The notes beneath the pieces are model-generated. The model was not told the DNA's origin. It did no database searches and worked only from the letters and a program-made list of their open reading frames with translations. A stretch of 64,000 bases of DNA from Nomia melanderi (taxonomy: Eukaryota; Arthropoda; Insecta; Hymenoptera; Halictidae), in contig NC_135000.1 in the NCBI RefSeq assembly GCF_051020985.1, forward strand, positions 6,283,001-6,347,000, written 5' to 3'. Each line of letters opens with the position of its first letter. The stretch's first letter is position 1. The translations under genes were made by a program, and so were the position numbers. This document shows positions 35,500 to 49,000 of the stretch, one piece after another.

Positions 35500-36600
35500 G
35501 GTACGACCGTCAAGCCATCAATACCCCAAGTAGAATGAGAAAGTGTGTCGACAGACGGTCCAAGTAAATCGCCTTTCTCGCATTATCTCTCCAAAAATAA
35601 CCGGCGCTCTCGTCAAACCGTCGTCAAGCTGTCCCCGGACCTCCCCCGAACCCGGAAACCCAGGTGCACAGCGGTAATTTCCCAAGACGAAGTGTCTGCA
35701 CGTACGATCCGCACAGAACCGTTCGAAAATCTCACTCACATGATCCTCTATCGTGCGTTCTTCACTGAACCTCTCCTGTAAACCTCGGGGAACCACTTCG
35801 AGAAGCTACAACATCCTTCCACAGATATCACAGAACAAGGGGGGGCCTCGAACGGGACGGGTTACGCGATAGGACGACGCTAATCAACAGAAGAAGAGCC
35901 TAGAAACGCAGAAGGCGAGGCTAGCAAAATAGGGGATACCGAAGGGGACCGTGTCGAATCGCGGCGAACCGTTGGCTCCAGGATTGTCGTATCGAGCGGG
36001 ACCAGCGGCGGGCAGCATGGTCTCACTTCCTATGGCCTCAGCGTGTCACACTTCCGGTCACTTCGGCCGTGATCCGCGCGCGACGCGTGCATCGGCCGCG
36101 GTTGTACACGACTGACTAGCTAGACTGGCCGCGGCTGAGACCCGACGCGCCGCTGCCTGAGCGAGAGACAGTGCGTGTGGCAGAGCGAGGGAGAGAGAAA
36201 GAGAGTGGCAAGGAACGAACGACGAATGAACGGTGGCCGCCGATTTCACGGCAGAACGCCGTGACCGAGGCGACGCGACGCGAAGCGCCAACGGCCGCTA
36301 CCAGGATGAATGAAAACGAGGATTCCACCGAGGATGCACGCACGCACGCACGCACGCACGTCCTTTGGGGCGCGTGCGTTTTCGCGCGGGTTCGCCCACC
36401 GTTTTCAGCGCGAAGCCGAGGCACCGATCGACGGACGACCCGACGACCGACCAGGCGGCCGACAGCCGGGAAAACTACCCGCGCTGCGGCGCTGCTGGCT
36501 CCGCGACGGGTCGCGGCCACGGCTCAGCACGAGCGGCCACGGAAACGCACGAGATTCGGGGGTCGGCGAGTACTTAGGCGGGTAGGTCCTACCCTTATCC
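35500..36600. promoter_or_regulatory. CpG-rich block, candidate promoter/5' exon region
   Basis: This is the densest CpG region in the window (peak 36020-36590), carrying an (acgc)n run near 36335-36360. Open frames up to 188 codons exist on the plus strand and 134 on the minus, as expected from few stops in GC-rich DNA, and their products are Arg/Ala-rich without domains. A minus-strand ATG at about 36018 opens a 44-codon frame, and an arthropod-initiator-like tcagtc lies upstream on that strand near 36113. It could be a distal promoter of dunce or of another transcript; strand and start are undetermined. Confidence 0.45.
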
Positions 36601-36623
36601 CCTTTCCCTGTGATTTGCTTCCT

Positions 36624-36715
36624 GAACCCTTGCCCTATGATTTCTTTCTGAACTCTGATCGATCCGACTGGTTTATTGTTAATGGTTTAGAGAAAATAAG
36701 AAATTCCAGGGTGAA
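36624..36715 (+). mobile_element. CCCTTGCCCTA-family MITE, truncated copy
   Basis: gaacccttgccctatgattt, then ctttctgaactctgatcgat, matches the inverted right end of the copy at 49878-50122 (reading TTAACCCCTTGGCCTATGAT there). Only about 90 bases remain, and the first base of TTAA is lost. Confidence 0.8.
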
Positions 36716-37879
36716 GTTTTCGATGCGCTTAGGTTAATTTTGATGAGGTGCGAGTATGTTGTTGGGAATGTGATAGGGAACGAGTTTTTCCTTTGTTTGT
36801 AAATTTTGTGTGATTTTTGATCACTGGAATGGTATGTAATTTGTATTGGAGGACATTGAATATTATGTTGAAGGGTAATAACTGATCTTTAGGTTTTTAA
36901 TTGTTCATAGGAAATCAGGAATTGGTCATTTTGAAGCATCTCGTTATTCTAGGGTTATAGTATAGTTTGGTGAAATTCTAGTGTTATAGTTTTGATTAAT
37001 GTTTAGCGAGTGGTTTGTTGATTAATCGTTTCAGTACTCGAAGGTAACTGAAAGAAGTATTTCTTCGAAACTCAAGTCCTTATCCGAAGTAAATTGACCG
37101 TAGATCCTTTTATTACTGATTTTTATTTCGCCCTTTAAGCTCACCCTTTATTTTCTGTAATTAATAGCCTATATGAAGTACCTTCTTCCAGAAAACGTAC
37201 TATGAGTCCAATATCGTCGCAGGCAGCGAACTTATGAAACTGATATGGGATATTTGCCGAACTTGTAACTTCACGGTGAACTTCTCTTGTCTTCTTATAC
37301 TTCCCATGAAATTTCTACCTCGACGTACGGTACGTACATTGAAGAATATAGAGGGGAACTGTACTCCATAAGATGTGTGCGAGAATTGGATTATCGCGGT
37401 AACCAAAGACGAAGAGAATGTTTCTTTTCAAGTGGCCCCTGAGTTATTGCCTATACATCAAACTAAAATAGAGAAAGAAACATGCCCTTCTTTACTTCTT
37501 TGGTATCAATTGATAAAGCAAATTGAACAGGAGTGAAGTAAATAGTAAGGGAAAAATGATATTCGTGTATTGAATGTTCTCCACTTCGTCCAATCCATCA
37601 ACGAAGCCCAAAAAAATACTTTTATATCCCTTATATCTTAGATAGATCCGAAGAAAATAAAGAATGCCTCGCCCACTGCAAATATGAGGTTTGGGTTATT
37701 GCTTTTGCGAACGTTTCTCCTGGCACTCCCTTTTAACAATGCGGTGGTCTGTAGTAATTGTATAGGGGTTTAATATTAAAAAAAGTTAAATATGAGACAG
37801 AATTTGGGAAATATTCTGTAATATTTTGTATTAATGGTTGGAGGGCTTAGTATTTAAAAAAGTTGAATATGATAGAGTA
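36716..37879. other. Non-coding, nothing recognised
   Basis: AT-rich with a balanced patch at 37160-37480 that has no recognisable product. Confidence 0.4.
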
Positions 37880-38150
37880 TCAGGATAGTTTAGAATATTA
37901 GAATATTAATATTGGTATTATAGAAGTTGAGAATATTAACATTAATATTATAGAAGTTTAGAATATTAACGGTAATACTATGGAATTTTAGAATATTAAC
38001 ATTAATCTTATAGAATTTTAGAATATTATAAAATATTGTAATATTGTAATATTGTAATATTGTAATATTGTAATATTTTATAATATTGTAATATTGTAAT
38101 ATTGTAATATTTTATAATATTGTAACATTGTAATACTTTACAATACCTTT
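37880..38150. repeat. AT microsatellite region (aatattgt)n and tattaat words
   Basis: tattaacattaatatta-type words up to 38030 pass into a run of aatattgt octamers, then units with tttt. Simple repeat. Confidence 0.9.
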
Positions 38151-40830
38151 TATCAGTAGCATTAAAGCTTAATACTTAAAAAGCAAGCCAAGGATAACAG
38201 AGTATTTACAAAATATTTACCAATAAACCGTTCATAATATTTTATTCATAAAGTTTGTATCTTTCTCGCACTCTCCTCACTTCACACCATGAATACTGGA
38301 TTTAATTAAAATGTTCTGTTTCGTTACAATGTTTCGTGCGATTGTCCATCGTCATTCTTTTCAAGACACTGACAATTCATTAGATAACTTCGTAACGAAA
38401 CATTGAACGCGTCAAATGAAGACGTTCGAATATTTGTAATGTTCCAAACACGTGGATCATCGTTTATGCTCGACGACATTCGTCTCCATTCAACGGGGAC
38501 GGCATCAATGCGTAATGAAAAACACGTGATTGTAATGCCTCGAGGCATTCCTCACAATCCAATAATTATCATCGCGCATTTTTCATTCGCTGCTGTTGCA
38601 CCGACGCAAGTATATCATTAGAAACCAACTAACGCTAAGTCGAACTTCCAAAAAAACTCGAACAATCATTTTTCACCGAACATCTCCAAAAACTCATTCG
38701 AAAACTTCGAAAACCTTCAATTTTCCTCGTATATACTGTTCCAAACATTGGTTTATTGAATGTTTAACACAAAATTTGAAACTTTTAACTCAAAACTTAA
38801 ATTTTTAACTAAACGTATGAATTTTCAACTGAAAATTTGTATCTGTAACACAAAATTTGACTTCCTAACTATCCAAAATTGTAAAAACACAAATTTCTAC
38901 GTTGATTAGGCATTCATTAAAAAAGGAAGTATAATACTTGGTAAACACGTGTACCAAAAAAACTGTATTTTCAGGTGGATAAATATAAAACTCTGATTAA
39001 GCGTGTTGTTCTGAATTTATGATATTGTAAGCCGGACGAAATTTGAAATTATAAACAGCAATTCTCGTAAAGGAGATCACTATATATAAAAGTATCGAAG
39101 GAAACATATGTTTTTGTCAGGAACGAGTCGCATAACTTTCCATCGCGAATGAAGCGATCGCGACGTTAAGATACTTTGACACGCGTAAGGGAATTATGAG
39201 AACCAGATGCCGGTTGTCTCTGTTATTAATATCAGTGTTCTCCGGTTATCTCTGTGCCTATGTGCATACACTAATCAGTCGTTGTTTGAACGTGCGGTAA
39301 TTTAATTATACTCATTACTGAAACCTGCGACCAATTAATCGTCCACGTGATTCATGGGGAATAAAAAACATAATGGCACAATAAAAGTAACTGGATAACA
39401 AAGTTAATAAAAATAAGCATTATCAGATAATCAGAAGTATCAATGAAACCTACGACCAATTAATGGTCCACGGAATAAAAGAAATAATGACAATGAAAGT
39501 AAATGACAAAGTTAAGAAAAATGAGGTAATACGAGTAATGCAAGAAATAAATATTAAAAATGTTGTACTATTCAAAAAAACAATTAACGACGAAAGTAAG
39601 AATCGAAAATTCAACGAAATACCAGAATAAAAGAAGTAAGTGAAAGTAACAATAGTGTCCTAAGAGATAAAGTGATAGAGTCTCTTAAGTAACGTAAATA
39701 ACACAAACATCAACTATCAAAGATATAATATTATTAAAAAACTGAATGTGTAGTAAAAATAATAAAATAATCGTTAATGCTGAAAGAAAGAATCGTTGAA
39801 GACTTATACGAAAGATTAAGGAAAATAAGATTAGATTAAAATAAATAAGAATATCATACCAATCTCTCTCCTTCCCTCCAGAATTCGGCCATCTCTCCGA
39901 AGAACTGGGAATGGGGAACCAGAAAAAAGCTTGTCGAGTAAGTAGATTTCAATTCTCGACCGATACTTTTTGCTACGGAGCGAAACTTCCGCTTCCAGCC
40001 CCGAGGTCTTCCCGGAGAAAAGACTGGAACGCTCTCCTCCAATCGGGAGGCCAGAGTGTTCTCTATATTCCTAGGATAAATTTCCTTCCTCGATTTCCCT
40101 AATAATAACAATAGGTAATGACGCATTACTTTCTCTTGCCACTAGGCTTGAGTAATTTTTTAGTATCAACAATCTGGAAGAAACGCAAAGAAATGTTCCA
40201 TTTTGTTACAAACGAGAATTTACATTGGAGATAATCAGTTTATAACAGAAAACAATTGTTTGCTTTGATGATTAATTATTATTGGTTTGTAATTATCTAA
40301 TGGTTCGGTAGTTAATTATTTAATACAAAATAATAATGAATAATTGATTACCAAATAATTATTGGAATATTATTAACAGCAATAAAAAAGTTTAAAGAAA
40401 TATTTATAGATCTATGAAATTGTTATAATTGTCAGTAAATGAATTGTATTGTTTTACTTTTTTTCTATAAAATCTCAACTCACGTTTCCAAAAGCCGAAT
40501 TCATAATTCATCGATTCAACAAACGCGAATTACAATTCCCGATGCCGCAGCGAAGCGATTAAACGTGGACGAAGATTGATTGAAGAAATTTCTGTCTGAT
40601 CTCTTCTCAGCCACACGCGGTACCGTCTGTAATGGAAAACCGTTGTTCTTGTTCCAGTAATTGAGAGACTGCCGGTGAAGTCTCCTCCACGGCGGAAAAT
40701 TACGGAAATCTCTTGCAGAATTTAAATCGAAGGACACGAAGGAAAAACAAGTATATGAAAATAAGTCTGTCTGAATCGTCTGACACTGATATTACCGCGC
40801 GACATGTATTCGAACTTAACGAATTAATGT
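38151..40830. other. Mostly AT-rich, no gene recognised
   Basis: A decayed direct duplication at about 39320-39540 shares gaccaattaat and gtccacg phrases. Balanced patches at 38320-38620 and 39860-40110 have no supported exon. Confidence 0.4.
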
Positions 40831-41141
40831 AGTGAAGTAAATGTGCCAATTGCTAATCAGTTAAGGTTATGTAAACATAAATATTTAATATTTAATATTC
40901 AGTATTTAATACGTAATACTTGAATACTGAATATCGGATATTAAGTATTAAGTATTACGTATTAAATATTGAATATTAAATATTAAATATTTATGTTTAA
41001 TAATCAGTACTCAATACTCAATACTCAACACTCAACACTCAACACTCAACACTCAACACTTAAAACTCAATATTCAATACTTATATTTATAATGTGCCGT
41101 CTTTATTAACCTTAACTGATTATTACTACATTCACCTCACT
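40831..41141. repeat. Foldback element with nested palindrome
   Basis: Outer arms: tagtgaagtaaatgt and taatcagttaaggtta (40830-40868) recur inverted as taaccttaactgatta and acattcacctcacta (41107-41141). Inner arms: aaacataaatatttaatatt at 40873 onward is inverted at 40980-40998, with a centre near 40935; the inner palindrome is about 128 bp and nearly perfect. An (actcaac)n run fills 41010-41060. No TTAA or TA target duplication is evident, so a transposon class cannot be given. Confidence 0.88.
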
Positions 41142-42099
41142 AAACTCCAACAATAACTCCCAAAAACTCACTCAATTCCTTACTCTCCCAAAATTCCACG
41201 GCAAACCGTAGATACTTAAATCTTAAAAGTCACAGATGACCCCAGCTGTTAAAACAACGTTATAAACACTCGTTTAAAGAGAATGAAACGTATCGAACGA
41301 CAGAATGTTATCAAAAAAACTCTTCATTTAGCTCTCGAACGCTGCGTGAATCAAGCGAGGAAAAGTCCAACATTGTAATTCCATTTAATAGCAATCGGAA
41401 CCAGTCCGTGGCTGAGCAATTAAAATTCATTTTAACGATAATGCATTCACATTCTAGGCGTCCGAAGCAAGTTTGCCCATCTGCTTTCGTGTAACTGCCC
41501 GCGGCTCGACGGTTTCGTACCGGGGGATAAAAGACCGAAAATTTCTCCCGCGCTATCTAATGCATAAATTACTGTACTATCTTCTGGGAACAGGCTCGTG
41601 GAACCCGTTGCGCCGAATATGAATGACTTGCGGCTGAGACGCCATTGCTAGACAAGAATTTCGTGTGTTTCATTGCGGTCCGGTGAATTTTTAAGCGATT
41701 CTGTCAGCACTAGACCATCGAATATCTTTCCTAGGGAATATTATCAGACGAAACAGTTAAAAGTACAGGAATTTAAATTTGAATTTGAAGTTTATTTTGT
41801 AAATATCGAAATAAGAGAATTTAAATACTAAGAATTCTATTTGTAATTTTTGTTTTTGAATATTTCCAAGTATTAATATTTCGTTTCGTGAATAATAAAT
41901 ATACAAAATGTATATTCCTTACATTTTCGAATAATTAAAAACATTGATATAAATGTTATGCAACAGAAATTTTAAATATTATAAATTTCTATTCATTATT
42001 TTCTATTTTTAGGTATATAAAAATATTAATATCACGTTTTATAAGTATTGAATATAAGAAATTCTAAGTGCTACAGATTTCTATTCGTTACTCTGTGTT
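41142..42099. other. Non-coding, nothing recognised
   Basis: A balanced patch at 41330-41700, then AT-rich. No supported exon. Confidence 0.4.
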
Positions 42100-42430
42100 C
42101 TTGAATATTTAAAAATATCAACAAATATGTCACGAAATAAAATAAAATATTCATTAGTACTATATACACTAATTTGACACAGAGAATAAATAACAAGACT
42201 CATCGTTTTATTTTTGAATATTTAAAACTGTCAACAAATGTGTCACGAAATAAAATAAAATATTCATTAGTACTATATACACTAATTTGACAGAGAAAAT
42301 AAATGAGAAGATTCATCGTTTTATTTTTGAATGTTTCAAACTGTGAACAAATATGTCACGAAATAAAATAAAATATTCATTAGTACTATATACACTAATT
42401 TGACAGAGAAAATAAATGAGAAGACTCTCC
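42100..42430. repeat. 113-bp tandem repeat, about 3 copies
   Basis: tgtcacgaaataaaataaaa starts at 42128, 42241 and 42354, a 113-base period, each followed by tattcattagtactatatac. Units are more than 90% alike by eye. Confidence 0.93.
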
Positions 42431-42934
42431 GTTCGATATTGTACGAGAAATTGGTTCTAGTCTCCGTGGAGATCATCGAACGCAAGTATTGAACTGACAC
42501 CGTCCGACGTTGCACGCGTAATGCAATTAATGCTGGCCAGACGTTTAATCCTATTGAGCCGTAGCGCAGGAAAGGCGTCGATTCCACGACAGGTCACGGT
42601 GACATAAATTCCGCGCTGGCAATGTTTGCGTCTGAGGCGACAAGTTCAATATTCACTCGTTCTACGTTTAATTAGCAGGTGTCGTAACGTGTGTGCGTTA
42701 CCATCCTCAAAACACCGTTTTGCAAATTGTCGGAGTGAAGTTTTGTCGAGTGTGCAAATTGTTGCATATGGAGAGCCGCTCTCGACCCAACAGAAATTGC
42801 ACGACATTAAGTGTAATGCAAGTAATAAAGGACAAATTGATTCTACAGTTAAATAATAGAGTACGATAAGATCAACATTTAATGGGGACCACAATTATTC
42901 TAACTTTCCCTTCGACTGAAATTTTGTTAATAGT
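42431..42934. other. Balanced block, nothing recognised
   Basis: Short open frames on both strands without recognisable domains or splice partners. Confidence 0.4.
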
Positions 42935-43140
42935 TTTCTCAATTTTTGAAAAATTTTTAATTATCTAAATATTATTTTCTCAATTCATAAGAATTTTTAA
43001 TGATCTCAGTATTATTTTCTGAATTCTTAAAGAACATTTAATTATCCAAATATTATTTTCTCAAGTTTCGAAGGATTTTTAATTACGTAAATATTATTTT
43101 CTTAATTTTTCTTTAAAAATGTTTAATTATATAAAGTTTG
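42935..43140. repeat. About 50-bp AT-rich tandem repeat, 4 copies
   Basis: The phrase atattattttct recurs four times, each followed by aatt...aagaatttttaat-type sequence. Decayed minisatellite. Confidence 0.75.
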
Positions 43141-43746
43141 AATCGGGTTTGTGTCACGTTTGATATAGTTTGAGCTAAGTTTGTGTCAAAACTACTCACA
43201 GTTTAGATTTCAGATAATTCTGGCTGAATTCCGAGTTATTTTTAAGTGAAATTCGAGTTAAACAGATCGTCATTAATAACTTACAAACTGGATTGACTCG
43301 CTCATTCGTAAATATCCCTGGGCATACCACAGATATCACGATCATCCTTTCCCACATCTCTAACGCGACAAACATCCAACAATCGGCGTCGTAAACACAT
43401 CAACGGATAAATTTATTCTCGACGGGATCAACAGTGATAAATAGGGTTCACCGACAATTATCGTCGATCGGATACAAGCCTATTTGCATTCTATGCAACG
43501 AGCTGAAGGCTTGCGTCATTATAAAAACCTCAGTTCAAGGACTGCAGGCATAAAGAATAAGTCCGCGATCAATCTTCGACTAAAAAGAAATCAGCGATGT
43601 GACTTCTCCTCTGCCTCGAGAACTTACGCACCTTTGAAGAAAGTAGTTGCGCGCTCTTATTCATCCACCAACACACTTCCCGCCCACGGAAACAAAACCA
43701 ATCGCGATCGTCTCGGAAAGTTCCGTATTAACTACTTTCGTAGTGA
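43141..43746. other. Non-coding, nothing recognised
   Basis: AT-rich to about 43280, then balanced. An 88-codon plus-strand frame at 43484-43750 runs into the MITE end and shows no family resemblance. Confidence 0.35.
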
Positions 43747-44000
43747 TTAACACTGGAACCGCTGCACCAGTAGTCAAGATGACTGTCTCTGTTCTACTTT
43801 GCAGTGACTGATATTAAAAAAGTGTCCAAACATTGAATGTTAAACTGTGAATAGTCGGAATTATTTTACAAATCGATAGCTTCACTTGGACAGTATAATT
43901 GATGTCTGCTGAAATTTAAACAAGTCTATTATTATAATTTTTATAAGGATTTACAGTATTGAAATAATATCAAATATTAATGTCAAACGTAATAGATTAA
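43747..44000 (-). mobile_element. CACTAGAAC-family MITE, decayed inverted copy
   Basis: ttaacactggaaccgctgc with agtcaagatgactg at 43747-43785 is the inverse of the right end of the copies at 3855 and 51401. The body (taatttttataaggattt) matches distantly. The far end is not preserved, so the limit is approximate. Confidence 0.55.
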
Positions 44001-44049
44001 TTATTATTAAATATTAGTATACTAAGTACTCTGGAAACTCTATAAAGAT

Positions 44050-44290
44050 ATAAACTATTTTAATCAAACACCAATGAAATAAAGAATTGACACAAACCTT
44101 AAATAAATAAACGAACCTTAGACATAGAATTGACATTAAGTGAAGTCCTTAAATAAATAAGGAATCTTAAACACAGAATTAATACTAACATGAACCTTAA
44201 ATAAAGAAATATAGAACCTCAAACGTAGTTACCATTAAATCATAAATAAATAAAGCTCGTCAAACATAGAATTAACATTATAAAAAAAAG
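44050..44290. repeat. About 58-bp decayed tandem repeat
   Basis: ccttaaataaata, gaacctta/gaatctta and acatagaattgacatta/acacagaattaatacta phrases repeat about four times. Confidence 0.7.
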
Positions 44291-45644
44291 CTTCAGAACG
44301 CCAGGGCTAACCGGAGACGTGGTGACATTCATTTCACGAATTGAAACTCGTTGCATAAAACGTCCTCCGCGAGACCGGAAGAGAGCGAGTCCTAAGAATA
44401 CTTGAAACCTATATCACTAACGGATAATCCACCGCGAGAACCGAGTAATTATTATCGCGGCGCGGGGAATAATTATTTTCGGCATTCGGGCCAGTCACGC
44501 GAAATATCTGGGAAAGTCTCGCGCGAGCCGAACGCTGCAACATTTAATTGCGTAACGCGTTAGTTACGGCCGGGAGACGTAATTCATGCCGGGCTGTCTG
44601 CGCGACTGTAACTCGCTGCGTTAATTAAACGCTCCTGATGCCGCGATGCGTGCCACGGGAAAATGTTTGCGAACGGAATTTCGGTCGGGATTGTTCGACG
44701 AGGATTAGGGTGTCTCTGGAACTGCTATTGTCGTTTGAGGACTTTTTTCTTTAATGTTTTCTGTTAGTTTGGAATCATGTTTGGAGAGATCGGCGTGGAA
44801 TATGGGCGTTCTTAACGTAAAATTGGTTAGTAGCAAGGGGATGGAGTTGTTAATTGGACAATTAATATGTTGGACAATGAATTTTGGTTGGTGAATTGTT
44901 TATGGGAAGTTGGTAATTGTGTTTGTGGTTGTTTGTAGTTGTTTGTCCTCTAATATTGATAATTCTTCAATTTCTAGAGGATTTATTTTCAGGAATGTGA
45001 GAAATTTGTTCTTTATGAATGTATTATTATTGATTATAAAGTTCTTGAGATTTTAAGAAATTTGGTTTGGTAATTTTAATCTGAAAAGTTTGTTATTATT
45101 GATTGTACAGGTTTGCGAAGAAAGATGTAACATAAAGAAACTAAATGACAAGAAGCTACTAATGTAATTAGAAATAATTATATTAGAAACATCTACAGAA
45201 CTCTTTTTTTTAAATCTATCACGATATTTTTCATTGCAGTTCGCAATAAACGGCTATCAGGCCTCAGAAACTAGAACTAAGTATGCAATTTGAAATGGAC
45301 GAATCATAACTAAGAATTTTTGCATTTCATTTAATGCGAGAAGCGAACTGGTTACCAATTTTTGAATAATTGGTAGAAAGTTTCCCCGGCAGAAGCGGGC
45401 TGCTACAAAAATCTCCAATGAAAATGAAGGTAGAACCGGTTGATTACAATTTGAAATTGTAATACACCGAGCTGGGGAAAAAGAGCGTCTCGAAACTTCA
45501 TCACGCTTCTCATTATTTATTAACTTCGCCGATTCGTTTCCCTCGATTGTGGAATACATTGGGAAATCTCTGAACGAACCGCAATTATGGTAGAGCGAGG
45601 CGAATCGGATCATTCTCTGTTTGACAATCAAGAAATAAAAGCAC
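44291..45644. other. Non-coding, nothing recognised
   Basis: A CpG-rich patch (44290-44700) then AT-rich sequence. The minus-strand frame at 45257-45652 (131 codons) is the longest here; it shows no recognisable domain or splice context. Confidence 0.4.
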
Positions 45645-46090
45645 TTGAACATTCGTAACGAAAAATGAAGTATTTTTAATTTTTCTTTTGGAATTCAGAA
45701 ATAAAGATACTTGAATAGTAGAAACTAAAAAAGAATTTCTTAATTTTTGGAAATAAGAAATAAAACGACTTGAATATTAATAGTAGAAGCTAAAAGAATT
45801 TCTTAATTTTTGGAAATAAGAAATAAAAAGACTTGAATATTAATAGTGGAAACTAAAAGAATTTCTTAATTTTTGGAAATGAGAAATAAAAAGACTTGAA
45901 TATTAATAGTAGAAACTAAAAAAGAATTTCTTAATTTTTGGAAATAAAAAACACTTGAATATTAATAGGTAAAAACCTAAAAAAGAATTCTTTAATTTTT
46001 CTTTTGGAATTCAGAAATAAAAACACTTAAACAATAATAATAAAATTAGAAAAAAATCTTTCAATTTTACTTCTGAAAATAAGAAACAGA
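45645..46090. repeat. About 63-bp tandem repeat, 6 copies
   Basis: aagaatttcttaatttttgg and gaaataaaaagacttgaata recur about every 62-64 bases from 45660 to 46060, with the outer copies more diverged. Confidence 0.88.
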
Positions 46091-49000
46091 AAATGAATAA
46101 TATAACCTGCATCATAGCAAATGTAAACTGAGTGTTTCACAATGATTATTATCATTGATGGTAAAATAGGTATTCCTAATGACTACCCCGCCATCGATTA
46201 TAAGTGCCTCGTTGGTTTACATATTTCGATTTAATCACTCGGAGCAATTCGTTACACCTTCGACAGACACGAATTTATATCGGCGTATAATTTTAAGCAG
46301 ATTAGCTTAATGCATGGCGCTTCCGGAACATAATGGAACTGTTGTGTGCGATTTTAATCCCGAGATAACTATTTGTACGTTCGTGAATCATTTGAATCGG
46401 TTGTTCGGAAGGAAATCGAAATGACGATACAGCTACGAATATTTACCGGAATCACGAAATATTTTCTTCAATCATTTTGCAAAATTCGAAAGATTATACT
46501 CAAATGATTATTAAATTATTTCTGCAAAAATATTCGGAATATTTTTGACAAACACCTCCCAAACATATTTCACAAAATTTCAACCAGATTTAAAAGTCAA
46601 AATTTAAATTATCAAATTACTCTATGGAAATATTATGAATATTCTCGAGTTATTTTACAAAATTTCAAACACCGCGTGTAAATTCAAAGATTAACATTAA
46701 ATAATTATTCCACAATATTTCGATCACCAAATTTAAATTCAAATATTAACATTACTAAACAATTCTACAGCATTACAAACATCCTCGACAATTCTTAAAA
46801 TTATTCCCCTAAACCTCAAACGCCAAATATAAATCTTCAATGAAATTCCTTCTAAAGAAATCTCCAATGAAATTCTCCTTAAAGAAATATTCTACATATC
46901 TTTAACTGACATCTAAAAATTCGCATTTTCCAAATAATCCCGCAAAATCTCCGTCGGACATTTTCAACAAATTACCCGCGCGGGCATAAATGTCCGACAG
47001 ATTCCCTATCAGCCGCAGAAAAAAATCCACTCGAACCTTATGTAGAAAAGGTTCGCAATTTGTCAGGCTTCGCGGCGCGGGGATTGAATCTTCGGCAGAA
47101 CGGAAATAGATTTTTCGACGCGGGGAACGATTTTTATTCAGCCGGTGAAAAATCGAGAGCAATCGTCCGTTCACGGAAGGTTATTATTTCCGCAATCTTC
47201 TGCATCGTGTCGATGGGTAACGCGCCCGACGTTAGCCGGGTCTCCGGCTTTCAGCCTTTCGAGCAGGCAGCTTCCTCTTTTCCGGGCACCGTGAAAATTC
47301 ACGAGCGATCCGCGCCGCTGCGAAGACGATAAACAAGATGACCGCGAAACACCGCGATTGGCAACACTTCAAGGCAATAACTCGGCGGACACGCGTTGCT
47401 ACATATTTGCAGAAGAACAGAGACCAAGCCACGGTTGGATGAGCTTAGTATTTCCGTCGTGAGAGGAATATCGATGACATTGTGCTTTCGGGTTTGCGCG
47501 CTCGGTCTGTTAGGCTGCGAGAAGTTACGTAATCGATTTTGGAATGTTAAGTGGAACATTTGGGATAGTGTTATCGTCGGAGAAATGGGCTTTGGGAAAT
47601 TGAGTTGTTGTATTGGCGATATTGTTACAGAGTACAGAAATTATGTAATCGTGTTTTGAAACATTACATAAAAGACAAAATAATATTTTCATTGGAGATC
47701 TAGTTTTCGAGGAAACTGAATAATTGTATAAATGAAATTTTATCCTCATTAAATTGCGAGAAGCACCATTCACATAATATAACGGGCGAATTTAACGGAG
47801 AAATTAAATTAAAAATAGAAAACGCTTTTCCACGTGAGAACCAAGTTTCGAGTAAATTAAAGGTGAATAGTTAACTACCACAGAGAGCAATTAACTAATT
47901 GAAATGGCTAATACAATCGACAGAAGGTAATTTCAGACAAAAAATTAGTCGACAGTGTACAGTAACAGTTTTTCATTTGAAACCTCGGTTTCGAGGAACG
48001 GTATTTGATCTTCTGTCGGCAAACAAATGTACATGGTCCGGACCAATTTTCGAACTGAGTTTTTATTCGAAAACAAAGCTTCAAACGAAAAGGAAAAGTT
48101 GCTTTGTTTTCACTCATTTTTCCATCTAGAACGAAAGAAAGGTTCATTCTGTTGGTTTAGAGCTTTTTTAAAGAAAAAACTTCCCTTGGAACGTGCGTCT
48201 ATTTGTTCTGTACGCTTTGGACATTGTATTAGATCTAAAAATAATTTTGTACTTCAACATTTCGATGCACGTTGCATCTCAGACTGTTTATCCGCGAAGT
48301 TAATAAGAAATCTTAGTCACGGGACTCGTTTCAGCATATCTTTAACATTGATGACAAACGACTCACGTGTCGTTTCGTCTAGTACCTGCAAATATCCAAT
48401 AGTTGGCAACAGCGTTGATCAAACAATTTCTGTGCTCCATAAATACTCTAAATTATATATAATTTTAACGTGCTAAGAATACGCTTGGAATCGAATTGGT
48501 TCCGTGCACGTGAAGTCACTTCGATGTTCATTGGCCGGCATTACACCTCACGCGAAACGATATTTCAACGAAGTACAGTGTTCGGTAAGTTAAAATAAAT
48601 AATAAATACTTAAATACGTGTGAGAATCTACTGTGTCTAGATCTTAGACATCAATCTTCGTGAGTTAAATTGCGAACGTGAGATATTTCGAAATGAAGAT
48701 CTCGAATATTTGAAATTACACTTGCATTGGAAATCAGATTTCGTATTTAAACAGAAACTTAATGCTAGAGTAGATTTTCATTAAGTTCATTAAGAAATTT
48801 TTCTAGAGTTTGCAAAGAAAAACATTCTTCACTAGAAAAATTTAACGTTAACAAAAATCTGATTTCTCAATTCCTTAGACTAGCATAATATTGCTCTTTC
48901 AATATATTATCCAAACTTGTCCACTATAAAGTTTTACAAAAACCTTCACAAAACCCGTAAAAATACAATTTCTACAAAAAACCACTAAATCCTCCAGAAA

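Noticed and set aside
35886..36018. 44-codon minus-strand frame after an ATG in the CpG block as a second dunce N-terminus
   Set aside because: No clear donor in frame and no PDE4-like motif; it could be an upstream ORF or chance.
36171..36737. 188-codon plus-strand open frame in the CpG block
   Set aside because: Arg/Ala/Thr-rich product typical of GC-rich sequence with few stops; the opposite strand is equally open, it runs into a MITE fragment, and no domain is seen.
48027..48476. 149-codon plus-strand frame
   Set aside because: No recognisable domain, unusual composition, and the opposite strand is partly open; no splice partner.
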